A stretch of DNA of 5,239 nucleotides, from NCBI GenBank assembly GCA_015490255.1, contig WFYF01000102.1, forward strand, positions 1 through 5,239. Reading direction: 5' to 3'. Positions 1-5,239 of the stretch are shown here, in pieces. Both the position numbers and the translations under genes were made by a program. Each line of letters opens with the position of its first letter. Positions within the stretch are counted from its first letter, which is position 1. The DNA comes from Caldifarciminota bacterium (lineage in GTDB: Bacteria > Hydrothermota > Hydrothermia > S141-80). The notes beneath the pieces are model-generated. The model worked only from the letters and a program-made list of their open reading frames with translations. It had not been told where the DNA came from and did no database searches.

Positions 1-2
1 CC

Positions 3-530
3 TATCTGCAGTTCCTGAACGACACTCTTTTGATTCGCCTCATCCAGCCTATGGAACTTCGCTTCAAACGCCGGAAGGGAGCTCCCAAAATCTGTCTCTC
101 GGATCACACTCTCCGGGCAAGCTGGTTGCGGGAAAAGATCCCCCTTACACCAGAAGGGATCCAGCAATCTCCTCATCTTGCCGATCTTGCAGGTCACATT
201 GCGGAAAGCATTACGGGGTATTTCTTGAGCACCTTTCCAGGCCTGGATCTTTCATGGTTCCCGGAACGAGACCAGCAGGTTGAGCCCGAAGTGGACTTCG
301 TGATCACGATCGGAGAACATCGGATTCCGGTGGAAGTCAATTATCGCAGGCTTGTTGACGAGCATCGCCACACAAGGGCGTTACGGGCATTTCTGGAAAA
401 AAACCGTCCACAACGCCCCTTTCGGTATCCTGATCACCCTTACCGATCCGGCTCCGTTGACCGACCCGCGAATTATCGCCCTTCCACTTTCATCACTCCT
501 TTTGATGAGATAACCTTTACGAGGAGTTAA
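3..530 (+). CDS. AAA+/DUF4143 family ATPase, C-terminal fragment (5' cut by window edge, frameshifted near the 3' end)
   Basis: The frame is open from base 3, giving YLQFLNDTLLIR before the first possible internal start (TTG at 30), so this is the tail of a larger gene rather than a gene starting at 30. The fragment matches the C-terminal half of the ATP-binding DUF4143 family: a 'YLxFLxxTxLIR' helix, a 'KICLSDHTLRASWL' strand/helix, then a nuclease-like fold with Asp (294-296, VDFVI) and Glu (333-335, PVEVNY). Members usually have an N-terminal P-loop AAA domain of about 200-250 residues, here outside the window. Family proteins usually read EVK at the last motif; here it is EVN. The product after base 403 does not look like the family: an apparent one-base frameshift moves the expected C-terminus to another frame (see 397-513). 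Biological role in this family is poorly defined; some members are thought to belong to toxin-antitoxin or mobile contexts. G+C is lower than in the following genes. Confidence 0.72.
   Translation, partial: YLQFLNDTLLIRLIQPMELRFKRRKGAPKICLSDHTLRASWLREKIPLTPEGIQQSPHLADLAGHIAESITGYFLSTFPGLDLSWFPERDQQVEPEVDFVITIGEHRIPVEVNYRRLVDEHRHTRALRAFLEKNRPQRPFRYPDHPYRSGSVDRPANYRPSTFITPFDEITFTRS
397..513 (+). other. A7 run and frameshift restoring the DUF4143 C-terminus
   Basis: Bases 397-403 are seven consecutive A. In the open frame the protein continues NRPQRPFRYPDHPYRS... to the stop at 528-530, a proline/arginine-rich string unlike the family. Removing one A (GAA AAA ACC) gives EKTVHNAPFGILITLTDP and then DPRIIALPLSSLLLMR, stopping with TAA at 511-513. 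That ending (small hydrophobic strand, DPRI.ALPL, leucine-rich tail) is what DUF4143 proteins typically have. The real gene end is therefore probably 513, with the frame broken by a homopolymer indel that is either a real mutation or a sequencing error. AAAAAAC at 398-404 fits a -1 slippery heptamer, but -1 leads to a quick stop; the shift needed is +1 (or -2). Confidence 0.78.
521..526 (+). promoter_or_regulatory. Shine-Dalgarno for tdh
   Basis: GAGGAG lies nine bases before the ATG at 536 and eighteen before the next in-frame ATG at 545, so it selects 536. It falls just downstream of the restored stop (513) of the upstream gene. Confidence 0.75.
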
Positions 531-535
531 AAACC

Positions 536-1579
536 ATGGCAACCATGCTGGCCGTAATGAAAACCCGGCCCGAGCCGGGTGTGGACATTCGGGAAGTTCC
601 CGTCCCCGAACCCGGAGACGGTGAAATCCGGATCCGGGTCCAGCGCTCGTCCATCTGCGGAACGGACGTCCATATTTATCGCTTTGACCCCTGGTCCCGG
701 GAACACATCCATCCTCCCCTCATCATCGGACACGAAACCGCCGGGGTGGTGGAATCCGTGGGACGGGGGGTGAAAAATGTGAAGGAAGGGGACCGGGTGG
801 CGGTGGAAACCCACATTTTCTGCTCCTCCTGCCGGATGTGCCTCCTCGGGGAGTTTCACCTCTGCGAAAACCTCCAGACCATCGGGATTGACCGGGACGG
901 GGCCTATGCGGAATATCTGGTGGTCCCCGCGGTGAACGCCTGGAAAATTCCTGATGACCTCTCCTTTGAGATCGCCACCCTGATGGAGCCTTTCGGCAAC
1001 GCCGTGTATACGGTGGAAGAAGCCCATGTGGAGGGCAAAAGCGTGCTGATCACGGGTGCGGGTCCCATCGGGCTCATGGGGCTGCTGGTGGCCCGGGCGC
1101 TGGGGGCTTCCCGGATCGCCGTGGCCGAACCCCAACCCCTCCGGGCCCGGATGGCCAGAGAACTCGGGGCGGATCTCGTGGTGGACCCCACCCGGCCGGA
1201 GGAAGAGGAGGCCCTCCGGGATTTCTTCCACGGGGCCGCGGACGTGCATCTGGAGTTCTCCGGCGCCCCGGCGGCCTTTGACCTCGGGCTCCGGGTGCTT
1301 CGCAACGGCGGCACCGTCAGCCTGCTGGGCCTGGCCGGCAGAACCTTCGCCTATGACTGGGACACCTTCATCCTGAAGGGCCTCCGGGCGGTGGGCATCC
1401 ACGGGCGGCGGATTTTCGCCACCTGGGTCCGGGCGCAGGAACTCCTGTCTTCCGGGAAGGTGGATCTTTTCCCCCTGATCACCCACCGTCTTCCTCTTGA
1501 GGACATCGTGAAGGGGTTTGAAGCCATTCTGCAGGGAGAGGCGGTGAAGGTGGTGCTCACCCCGCCCGGCGCGGCATGA
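536..1579 (+). CDS. tdh: L-threonine 3-dehydrogenase (zinc-dependent, NAD+)
   Basis: Oxidises L-threonine with NAD+ to 2-amino-3-oxobutanoate in the cytosol, the first step of threonine breakdown to glycine and acetyl-CoA (the second enzyme, Kbl, is not in the window). It is a 347-residue medium-chain dehydrogenase, close to the usual 340-350. Visible: the catalytic zinc motif CGTDVHIY with Cys41, then GHE with His66 and Glu67, and Glu151 in EPFGNAVYTV as the possible fourth ligand; His93 in ETHIFC, at the position of the substrate-handling His of E. coli TDH; structural-zinc cysteines 96, 99, 102 and 110; Rossmann loop GAGPIG at 174-179; acidic Glu198 after the second strand, favouring NAD+ over NADP+. 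The C-terminal signatures GIHGRRIFATW and ITHRLPLEDIVKGFE separate it from sorbitol or alcohol dehydrogenases. The start is ATG 536, supported by GAGGAG. The stop overlaps the next start (ATGA). From memory, MLAVMKT, VETHI, GKSVLITGAGP and LEFSGAP resemble Pyrococcus-type TDH more than E. coli TDH. Confidence 0.93.
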   Translation: MATMLAVMKTRPEPGVDIREVPVPEPGDGEIRIRVQRSSICGTDVHIYRFDPWSREHIHPPLIIGHETAGVVESVGRGVKNVKEGDRVAVETHIFCSSCRMCLLGEFHLCENLQTIGIDRDGAYAEYLVVPAVNAWKIPDDLSFEIATLMEPFGNAVYTVEEAHVEGKSVLITGAGPIGLMGLLVARALGASRIAVAEPQPLRARMARELGADLVVDPTRPEEEEALRDFFHGAADVHLEFSGAPAAFDLGLRVLRNGGTVSLLGLAGRTFAYDWDTFILKGLRAVGIHGRRIFATWVRAQELLSSGKVDLFPLITHRLPLEDIVKGFEAILQGEAVKVVLTPPGAA

Positions 1580-4029
1580 TCGCCCTGTTTTTCCTGACAG
1601 CTCTCTCCCCTCTTCTGGAGTCGGCACAGGGGCTTGCGGCGTCGGGAAAATGCCCGGCGGCCCTGCCCCTGTTCCTCCAGGTGGCCTATACCCCGGACGC
1701 TCCGGAGGCTCCGGAAGCCCTGCTGGGCGCGGCCCGGTGCGCTCTGACAACTGGAGACACCACCCTGGGACGAGTGCTCCTGGCCCGGTTTTTGCGCCGC
1801 CCGGACCCCTATCTTCCCCTCATGCAGGATGCCTGGGAACTGGCCCGAAGGCTCTATGCACCGGAGGAAGCCCTTCCCCGCTTTGCCCCTTATTTGATGG
1901 TTCTCCCGACGGATACCCTGAAAGCCCTGTTCCCCACGGCCCCGGACTCCCTCCGCTTTCCGATTTTCCAGGAACTCCGGGCGCGGGGGGAACGCCCGCC
2001 TCTCCCCGAAAACCCGCCCTGCGTCTGGATCCTCCACGAGCGCCCTGAGGCTCCGGAGGCCTGGCTGTGCCGGGGCGATACCCTGCGGGCGGTTCTTGCT
2101 GGAGATGTCGCACCCGAAAAAGTCCGCTCCTGGCTGATTCAGGATTCCCTCCGGTGTCTTCCGGGCACCTCCTCCCCCCTGGGGTGTGCAGGCCGGCTGG
2201 AAGATCTTTTCTTTGCTGTCCCCGACAGTGTGAGGGATTCCCTTGTGGCGTTTTATGCCCGGTGGGGGCGGGACTGGCCGGAGGTGCGGGAGCGCCTGTC
2301 GCAGGAACTCCGGTGGGAGCGCACAGGCGAACGTTCTCCGGGATTTCTGCCCCTGAAACCGGCTCCAAACTGGGCGGAACGCATCTTCGCTCCCCCCCTG
2401 TTTCTCTCCCCGGAGACCCTGCTTCTTCGGGCGCAACGAGCCTGGGTGCTGGAAGGGTGGCCACCCCCCCGGACGGGACAGCCTTCGCTGGACCGCCGGC
2501 TGTTTGAACTCCACGTTCTGCGTTACCGGCGGGACCGGTTCTGGGGCCGCGCTGCTTCGGAACTTCTGGACAGCCTGGCGGTGTGGGCCTTTGCGGTGGA
2601 CAGCCTGCCCTATGCGCCTGTGCTGGAAGTGGCGCTGAGCGCAGGGCTTTCCCGTCTGCCCTACACCCGGATCCCCATCCCGGAACTTTCTCCTCGGGAG
2701 GTCCTGCTTCTCGCCCGGTATCTGGGCCGGATGAAGATGGAAAAACCCTTCCGGAGCATGGTGAGCCATCTGGGGGGCGACCTGGCCCGCCGGGCGGCCT
2801 TCGCCTTTTTCGTGGAGGCCCGCATACCCGACAGCGCCTTTCGCCATCTGGACGTCCGGAACCGGGAAGACCTGCTTGCCTTCCTGAAGATCGCACCGCT
2901 GGCCGCCTTTCGGGAAGCCCTGGCCCTCTATGCCTTTCGGGCACGGGAGGAGGAGCTTCCCCTTCTTGTGCGGGTGCTTGCCGACTCCCTGGACCTTTCC
3001 GATGTCTGGCAGGGCTTTCTCGCCCGCTCCCTCCCCGAAAGCCTCCGGACCCCCCTCGCCCGGCACTTTCTCCGAAAAGCCCTTGCGGAAGGGAATCTGG
3101 CCCGGGCCGGGGTGCTGTCCCTCCACGCCCCGGACCTTCCCGAATCCCGTGCGGTGCGCTATCTTCTCGCGCTGTCGCCGGAGCGCCCCGATCTGGATTC
3201 GGCGCTGCTGTTTACCCTGCCCGACAGCCTGCAGATCCACTGGCATGTGGATACGCTGAAATCCTTTGCTTCCCTGGAGTCCCTGCCGGACAGCCTTGCT
3301 CTCCCGGACCGCCTCCGCCTCCTTCTCACTTTCCGGGAACAGGACACCCTGCCGCCCGAACTGCTTCCCCGGGCCCTGGTGGGGAAGCTTCCCCGGGAGT
3401 TGAGGGAAGTGGGCCGGTGGCTCCATGCCCGGGCCCGCCGGCTCTATCAGGAAGGCCGGCGACGGCAGGCCTGGAGAATCTGGCGATACCTCCTGGATGC
3501 GGAGGACCGGCATCTGCAGGCGCTGGCCCTCTATCACCTGGGGATTCTGGAGAAGGATGACCGGCGGATGGACCGGGCGGTTGCCTATCTGGAGCGGCTG
3601 TTTCAGGCCTATGCCGATATTCCGGACGTGTGGAAAGAGGGGACCTTTCTCCTCGCGGGGGTGCTTGCCCAGGCGGGCCGGCACCGGGAGGCCCTCAGGG
3701 TTCTGCTCGCCCTGAAAGGCCTGGTGGGGGAGGAAGAGGAAGGAGAGCGGCGCTATTTCGCCATGCAGGCCCGGAAAGCCCTGGGGGACTATGACCGGGC
3801 GGTCCTCACCGGTCAGATCCTCTGGGAGGGGTACGCGTCCCGGGCGCCGGGATGGGCCATCACGGCTGCGCTGGACGTGGCGCAGTTCTGGGTGATCCGG
3901 GGATATGCGGACCGGGCCCGCGCCCTCCTCCAGGAAGTGGTACAGAAATTTCCCCGCCACCCCCTCACCGAAACGGCCCGGAACCAGCTCAAAGCCCTTG
4001 CGGAACTGGAAAAATTCCAGGGGCGTTAA
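1576..4029 (+). CDS. Large TPR-type helical repeat protein, probably exported; function unknown
   Basis: An 817-residue protein that I do not recognise by name. The first ~20 residues ([19 protein letters not shown]) are hydrophobic and could be a signal peptide or anchor, though without the usual basic N-region. Cys26 is preceded by SGK, which is not a lipobox. No other canonical start exists in frame between the stop at 1519-1521 and ATG 1576. Residues ~20-75 form a TPR-like pair. Residues ~615-815 hold clearer TPR-style helix pairs: [31 protein letters not shown]...[28 protein letters not shown], and a final unit ending [16 protein letters not shown], like TPRs of BamD/CpoB-type envelope proteins. 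The middle (~120-610) is Leu/Arg/Pro-rich and repeatedly uses PDSL/DSL turns (residues 123, 190, 217, 221, 332, 342, 470, 549, 571), suggesting a long degenerate solenoid. No catalytic motif is visible. It overlaps tdh by four bases with no Shine-Dalgarno, implying translational coupling. Role inferred only as a scaffold or protein-interaction factor, possibly in the cell envelope. Confidence 0.85.
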   Translation: MIALFFLTALSPLLESAQGLAASGKCPAALPLFLQVAYTPDAPEAPEALLGAARCALTTGDTTLGRVLLARFLRRPDPYLPLMQDAWELARRLYAPEEALPRFAPYLMVLPTDTLKALFPTAPDSLRFPIFQELRARGERPPLPENPPCVWILHERPEAPEAWLCRGDTLRAVLAGDVAPEKVRSWLIQDSLRCLPGTSSPLGCAGRLEDLFFAVPDSVRDSLVAFYARWGRDWPEVRERLSQELRWERTGERSPGFLPLKPAPNWAERIFAPPLFLSPETLLLRAQRAWVLEGWPPPRTGQPSLDRRLFELHVLRYRRDRFWGRAASELLDSLAVWAFAVDSLPYAPVLEVALSAGLSRLPYTRIPIPELSPREVLLLARYLGRMKMEKPFRSMVSHLGGDLARRAAFAFFVEARIPDSAFRHLDVRNREDLLAFLKIAPLAAFREALALYAFRAREEELPLLVRVLADSLDLSDVWQGFLARSLPESLRTPLARHFLRKALAEGNLARAGVLSLHAPDLPESRAVRYLLALSPERPDLDSALLFTLPDSLQIHWHVDTLKSFASLESLPDSLALPDRLRLLLTFREQDTLPPELLPRALVGKLPRELREVGRWLHARARRLYQEGRRRQAWRIWRYLLDAEDRHLQALALYHLGILEKDDRRMDRAVAYLERLFQAYADIPDVWKEGTFLLAGVLAQAGRHREALRVLLALKGLVGEEEEGERRYFAMQARKALGDYDRAVLTGQILWEGYASRAPGWAITAALDVAQFWVIRGYADRARALLQEVVQKFPRHPLTETARNQLKALAELEKFQGR

Positions 4030-4042
4030 CGCCGCGTTAACC
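4015..4042 (+). promoter_or_regulatory. Pho-box-like direct repeats upstream of pstB
   Basis: TTAACG (4026-4031) and TTAACC (4037-4042) are separated by five bases, a period of exactly 11 bp; the shared core CGTTAAC is 7 bp with a 4-bp spacer. A weaker TTCCAG lies another 11 bp upstream (4015-4020). PhoP of Bacillus binds TTAACA-like hexamers with about 5-bp spacing, and E. coli PhoB binds 7-mers with 4-bp spacing, so the geometry is right and the next gene is pstB. The first repeat overlaps the stop codon of the TPR gene. GGCGTTAACGCC (4022-4033) is also a perfect 12-bp palindrome, so a dimeric repressor site is an alternative reading. Confidence 0.5.
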
Positions 4043-4051
4043 CTGAGCGTG

Positions 4052-4057
4052 TATCCT
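4052..4057 (+). promoter_or_regulatory. Possible -10 box for a leaderless pstB transcript
   Basis: TATCCT starts ten bases after the last Pho-box-like repeat, the arrangement used when PhoB/PhoP replaces -35 recognition. A start 7 bases past it would fall on the A of ATG 4064, giving a leaderless mRNA, which would explain why no Shine-Dalgarno is visible. It matches TATAAT at four of six bases, so it is suggestive only. Confidence 0.3.
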
Positions 4058-4063
4058 GACGGC

Positions 4064-4828
4064 ATGGCACCGCCGGTGAAACTTAAGGTGCGCAACCTGT
4101 CCTTTTTCTATGGCACCCACCAGGTTCTGAAAAACATCTCGTTGCCCGTGTATGAAAAACGGGTGACGGCCATCATCGGCCCCTCCGGGTGCGGGAAGAC
4201 CACCCTGCTTCGGTGCTTCAACCGGATGCACGACCTGTATCCCGGCACGCGCTATGAGGGGGAAATTCTGCTTTATCCGGACGGTGTGAACATCCTGGCG
4301 CCGGATGTGGACGTGATCGCCCTCCGGACCCGGATCGGGATGGTCTTCCAGAAGCCCAACCCCTTCCCCACCAGCATCTTTGACAACGTGGCCTATGGGT
4401 TGCGTCTCCATGGCGTGAAGGGGCAGGAGCTGGAAGACCGGGTGGTGTGGGCCCTTGAGAAAGCCGCTCTGTGGGAGGAGGTAAAGGATCGGCTGAGAGC
4501 CCATGCTTATTCCCTTTCAGGAGGTCAGCAGCAGCGGCTGTGCATCGCCCGGGCCCTGGCGGTCCGGCCGGAGGTGCTTCTGTTTGACGAGCCCACCTCC
4601 GCTCTGGATCCCATCGCCACCGCGCGGATTGAAGACCTCATGACCGAACTCCGGGACGAGGTCACCATCGTGGTGGTCACCCACAACATGCAGCAGGCGG
4701 CGCGGGTGGCGGATTACACGGCCTTCATGTATCTCGGCGAGCTTGTGGAATTCGGTCCCACCGAAGAGATCTTCATCCGCCCGAAGGAAAAGCTCACCGA
4801 AGCGTATGTCTCGGGGAAATTCGGCTGA
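4064..4828 (+). CDS. pstB: Phosphate ABC transporter ATP-binding protein PstB
   Basis: The cytoplasmic ATPase that powers high-affinity phosphate import through PstC/PstA with the binding protein PstS; it also takes part in phosphate signalling with PhoU/PhoR in many bacteria. It has 254 residues, the usual PstB size (about 250-260). Motifs in order: Walker [10 protein letters not shown] (39-47, Lys45), Q-loop in [20 protein letters not shown] (Gln96), the PstB hallmark; ABC signature LSGGQQQR (151-158); Walker B VLLFDEP (171-177, Asp175, Glu176 catalytic), D-loop SALD (179-182), switch His207 in VVVTHNMQQ. The end [10 protein letters not shown] is typical of PstB. ATG 4064 is chosen because homology begins immediately after it ([12 protein letters not shown]); GTG 4049 would add VYPDG and is a less likely start. 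Neither has a clear Shine-Dalgarno. The frame is open further upstream, but that part overlaps the TPR gene. No pstSCA lies upstream and no phoU within 411 bases downstream, which is unusual because pstB normally sits in pstSCAB-phoU. Confidence 0.95.
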   Translation: MAPPVKLKVRNLSFFYGTHQVLKNISLPVYEKRVTAIIGPSGCGKTTLLRCFNRMHDLYPGTRYEGEILLYPDGVNILAPDVDVIALRTRIGMVFQKPNPFPTSIFDNVAYGLRLHGVKGQELEDRVVWALEKAALWEEVKDRLRAHAYSLSGGQQQRLCIARALAVRPEVLLFDEPTSALDPIATARIEDLMTELRDEVTIVVVTHNMQQAARVADYTAFMYLGELVEFGPTEEIFIRPKEKLTEAYVSGKFG

Positions 4829-4834
4829 TCAGGA
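4823..4834 (+). repeat. 12-bp direct repeat, left copy
   Basis: GGCTGATCAGGA, overlapping the pstB stop codon, recurs exactly at 5228-5239. The copies bracket 393 bases without a protein gene. The core CTGATCAG is itself palindromic. Confidence 0.5.
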
Positions 4835-4853
4835 GCCTCCCTTGAAATTTTGT

Positions 4854-5079
4854 GAGAGGTGTTGCAGGCTTTTGGTGTCTGCTCGCGGGATTACACCCCA
4901 GGCGGTTTTCTTGAATAAGCCGTCCGGTGACCCCAAACCCGAAAACATGTGACCCGTTCGGAAAAACGTTTACCCCAGGGCCATCCCAAAAAGGATCGCC
5001 TGGGGGCCCTACGGGCAAGAGCGGGAATGTGTTTCGTGCGGCAGTTCCAGGGCGTTTAAGACTTCACCTGCGATTTCTC
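4854..5079 (+). ncRNA. Candidate structured RNA, about 226 nt, class unknown
   Basis: No good reading frame occupies this stretch, yet distant segments pair in nested order as a long interrupted rod. Closing stem: 4854-4860 with 5073-5079 (two G-U), then 4864-4868 with 5067-5071. A large asymmetric loop on the 5' side contains a small hairpin, 4874-4878 with 4893-4897. Next come 4910-4916 with 5054-5060 and 4919-4921 with 5051-5053; then 4940-4944 with 5032-5036, 4946-4950 with 5027-5031, 4953-4956 with 5022-5025 and 4957-4959 with 5019-5021. At the tip is a hairpin, 4973-4979 with 4999-5005 and 4983-4986 with 4993-4996, beside a 4-bp hairpin 5006-5016. About seven pairs are G-U on the + strand and would be A-C mismatches on the other, so + strand transcription fits better. 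The closing stem, bubble and rod recall 6S RNA, and the one-sided 5' hairpin recalls large SRP RNA, but I cannot find the conserved bases of either (no GGAA/AGCAG SRP tip). Hand folding only; ends uncertain. Confidence 0.4.
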
Positions 5080-5227
5080 CCCCTGGCCTTCCCCATCAGG
5101 AAGGAAAACGCTTTGCCGTATGATCACAAGCTCACTGGAATGCTTTTCATGTCCCGGAAAATACACCGCTCCATGGAGATCTCCGGTTGTTTTTGGCAAT
5201 CCCGATACCGTCGGATGCCGGGTGGAG
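5080..5227. other. Intergenic stretch with small hairpins and palindromes, no gene seen
   Basis: No supportable coding region. It contains a perfect 6-bp-stem hairpin, CCTTCC (5087-5092) with GGAAGG (5099-5104), just after the structured RNA candidate but without a following T run, so not a standard terminator. It also contains a perfect 10-bp palindrome GGAGATCTCC (5175-5184) and a bulged hairpin around 5195-5219. A promoter-like TTGCCG (5113-5118) with TGGAAT 17 bases later (5136-5141) is weak. The stretch is less G+C-rich than the genes and may be the upstream region of a gene beyond the right edge. Confidence 0.4.
5175..5184. promoter_or_regulatory. Perfect 10-bp palindrome, possible operator
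   Basis: GGAGATCTCC is a perfect inverted repeat with no spacer in non-coding DNA. It could be a dimeric regulator site for a gene starting beyond the window, but nothing ties it to a particular regulator. Confidence 0.2.
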
Positions 5228-5239
5228 GGCTGATCAGGA
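5228..5239 (+). repeat. 12-bp direct repeat, right copy
   Basis: Exact copy of 4823-4834, ending at the last base of the window, so the match may continue beyond it. To the left the two copies differ at once (C at 4822, G at 5227). It could be a target-site duplication around an insertion or a chance repeat. Confidence 0.5.

Noticed and set aside
398..404. AAAAAAC as a programmed -1 frameshift site
   Set aside because: A -1 shift runs into a stop after nine codons; the family-like continuation needs +1 or -2.
527..1750. Minus-strand open frame of 407 codons opposite tdh
   Set aside because: It is antisense to an unmistakable threonine dehydrogenase; its product is Pro/Gly/His-rich without motifs.
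2583..3560. Plus-strand frame of 325 codons within the TPR gene
   Set aside because: Out-of-frame shadow: almost entirely Pro/Gly/Ser/Ala/Arg, typical of reading G+C-rich DNA off-frame.
3905..4063. Longer N-terminus for PstB
   Set aside because: The added residues overlap the TPR coding end, are Arg/Pro/Ser-rich, and have no counterpart in PstB; homology starts right after ATG 4064.
1351..4095. Minus-strand open frame of 914 codons opposite the TPR gene
   Set aside because: It is a G+C-rich codon-usage shadow: the product is low-complexity Pro/Gly/Gln/Arg, has no domain, and covers both the end of tdh and the whole TPR gene, whose + strand reading is far more protein-like.
4973..5005. Rho-independent terminator at the CCCCAGG/CCTGGGG hairpin
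   Set aside because: No T-rich tract follows on either strand.
4830..5120. Near-open frame with CERC and CVSCG motifs interrupted by a single TGA (4950-4952), hinting at a zinc-ribbon protein or recoded UGA
   Set aside because: TGA ends tdh and pstB in this window, there is no start signal, and the sequence is not recognisable; the Cys pairs may be chance. The folding of the same DNA explains it better.
5113..5141. Promoter TTGCCG-17-TGGAAT
   Set aside because: Each box matches consensus at only four of six positions and no gene follows within the window.

Overview
The window is bacterial DNA with three intact protein genes, all on the + strand, between less G+C-rich flanks. The organism cannot be named from this sequence. 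Core genes are strongly G+C-rich (one 60-base line in the middle counts to about 67%). Sampled lines of the first 500 bases are near 50% and the 3' tail ranges from about 45 to 57%. The threonine dehydrogenase looks like the type found in thermophiles. The large TPR protein is full of 'PDSL/DSL' turns, a style I associate with deep-branching candidate phyla, but that is only an impression.

Layout. (1) Bases 3-530 hold the 3' end of an AAA+/DUF4143-type ATPase gene cut off by the left edge. It has an apparent single-base frameshift in an A7 run (397-403): the true family-like C-terminus reads in the +1 frame and stops at 513. (2) Bases 536-1579 are tdh, zinc-dependent L-threonine 3-dehydrogenase, with a good Shine-Dalgarno. 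(3) Bases 1576-4029, joined to tdh by an ATGA start/stop overlap, encode an 817-residue helical TPR-type protein, probably exported and of unknown function. (4) Bases 4064-4828 encode PstB, the ATPase of the phosphate ABC importer, here without pstS, pstC, pstA or phoU. (5) Bases 4829-5239 (411 bases) have no convincing protein gene. They can fold into a long interrupted rod (4854-5079) whose G-U pairs point to + strand transcription, and are bracketed by a 12-bp direct repeat whose second copy ends exactly at the window edge.

How the genes work together. tdh and the TPR gene look translationally coupled and therefore co-transcribed, but no functional link is obvious. pstB looks like a separate unit. 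The 34-base gap before it carries TTAAC repeats exactly 11 bp apart, the spacing of PhoP/PhoB boxes, then a possible -10 box about one turn later that would put the transcript start at the ATG, where no Shine-Dalgarno is visible. The most interesting items are this compact Pho-box-like, possibly leaderless promoter and the unexplained structured RNA candidate downstream of pstB.
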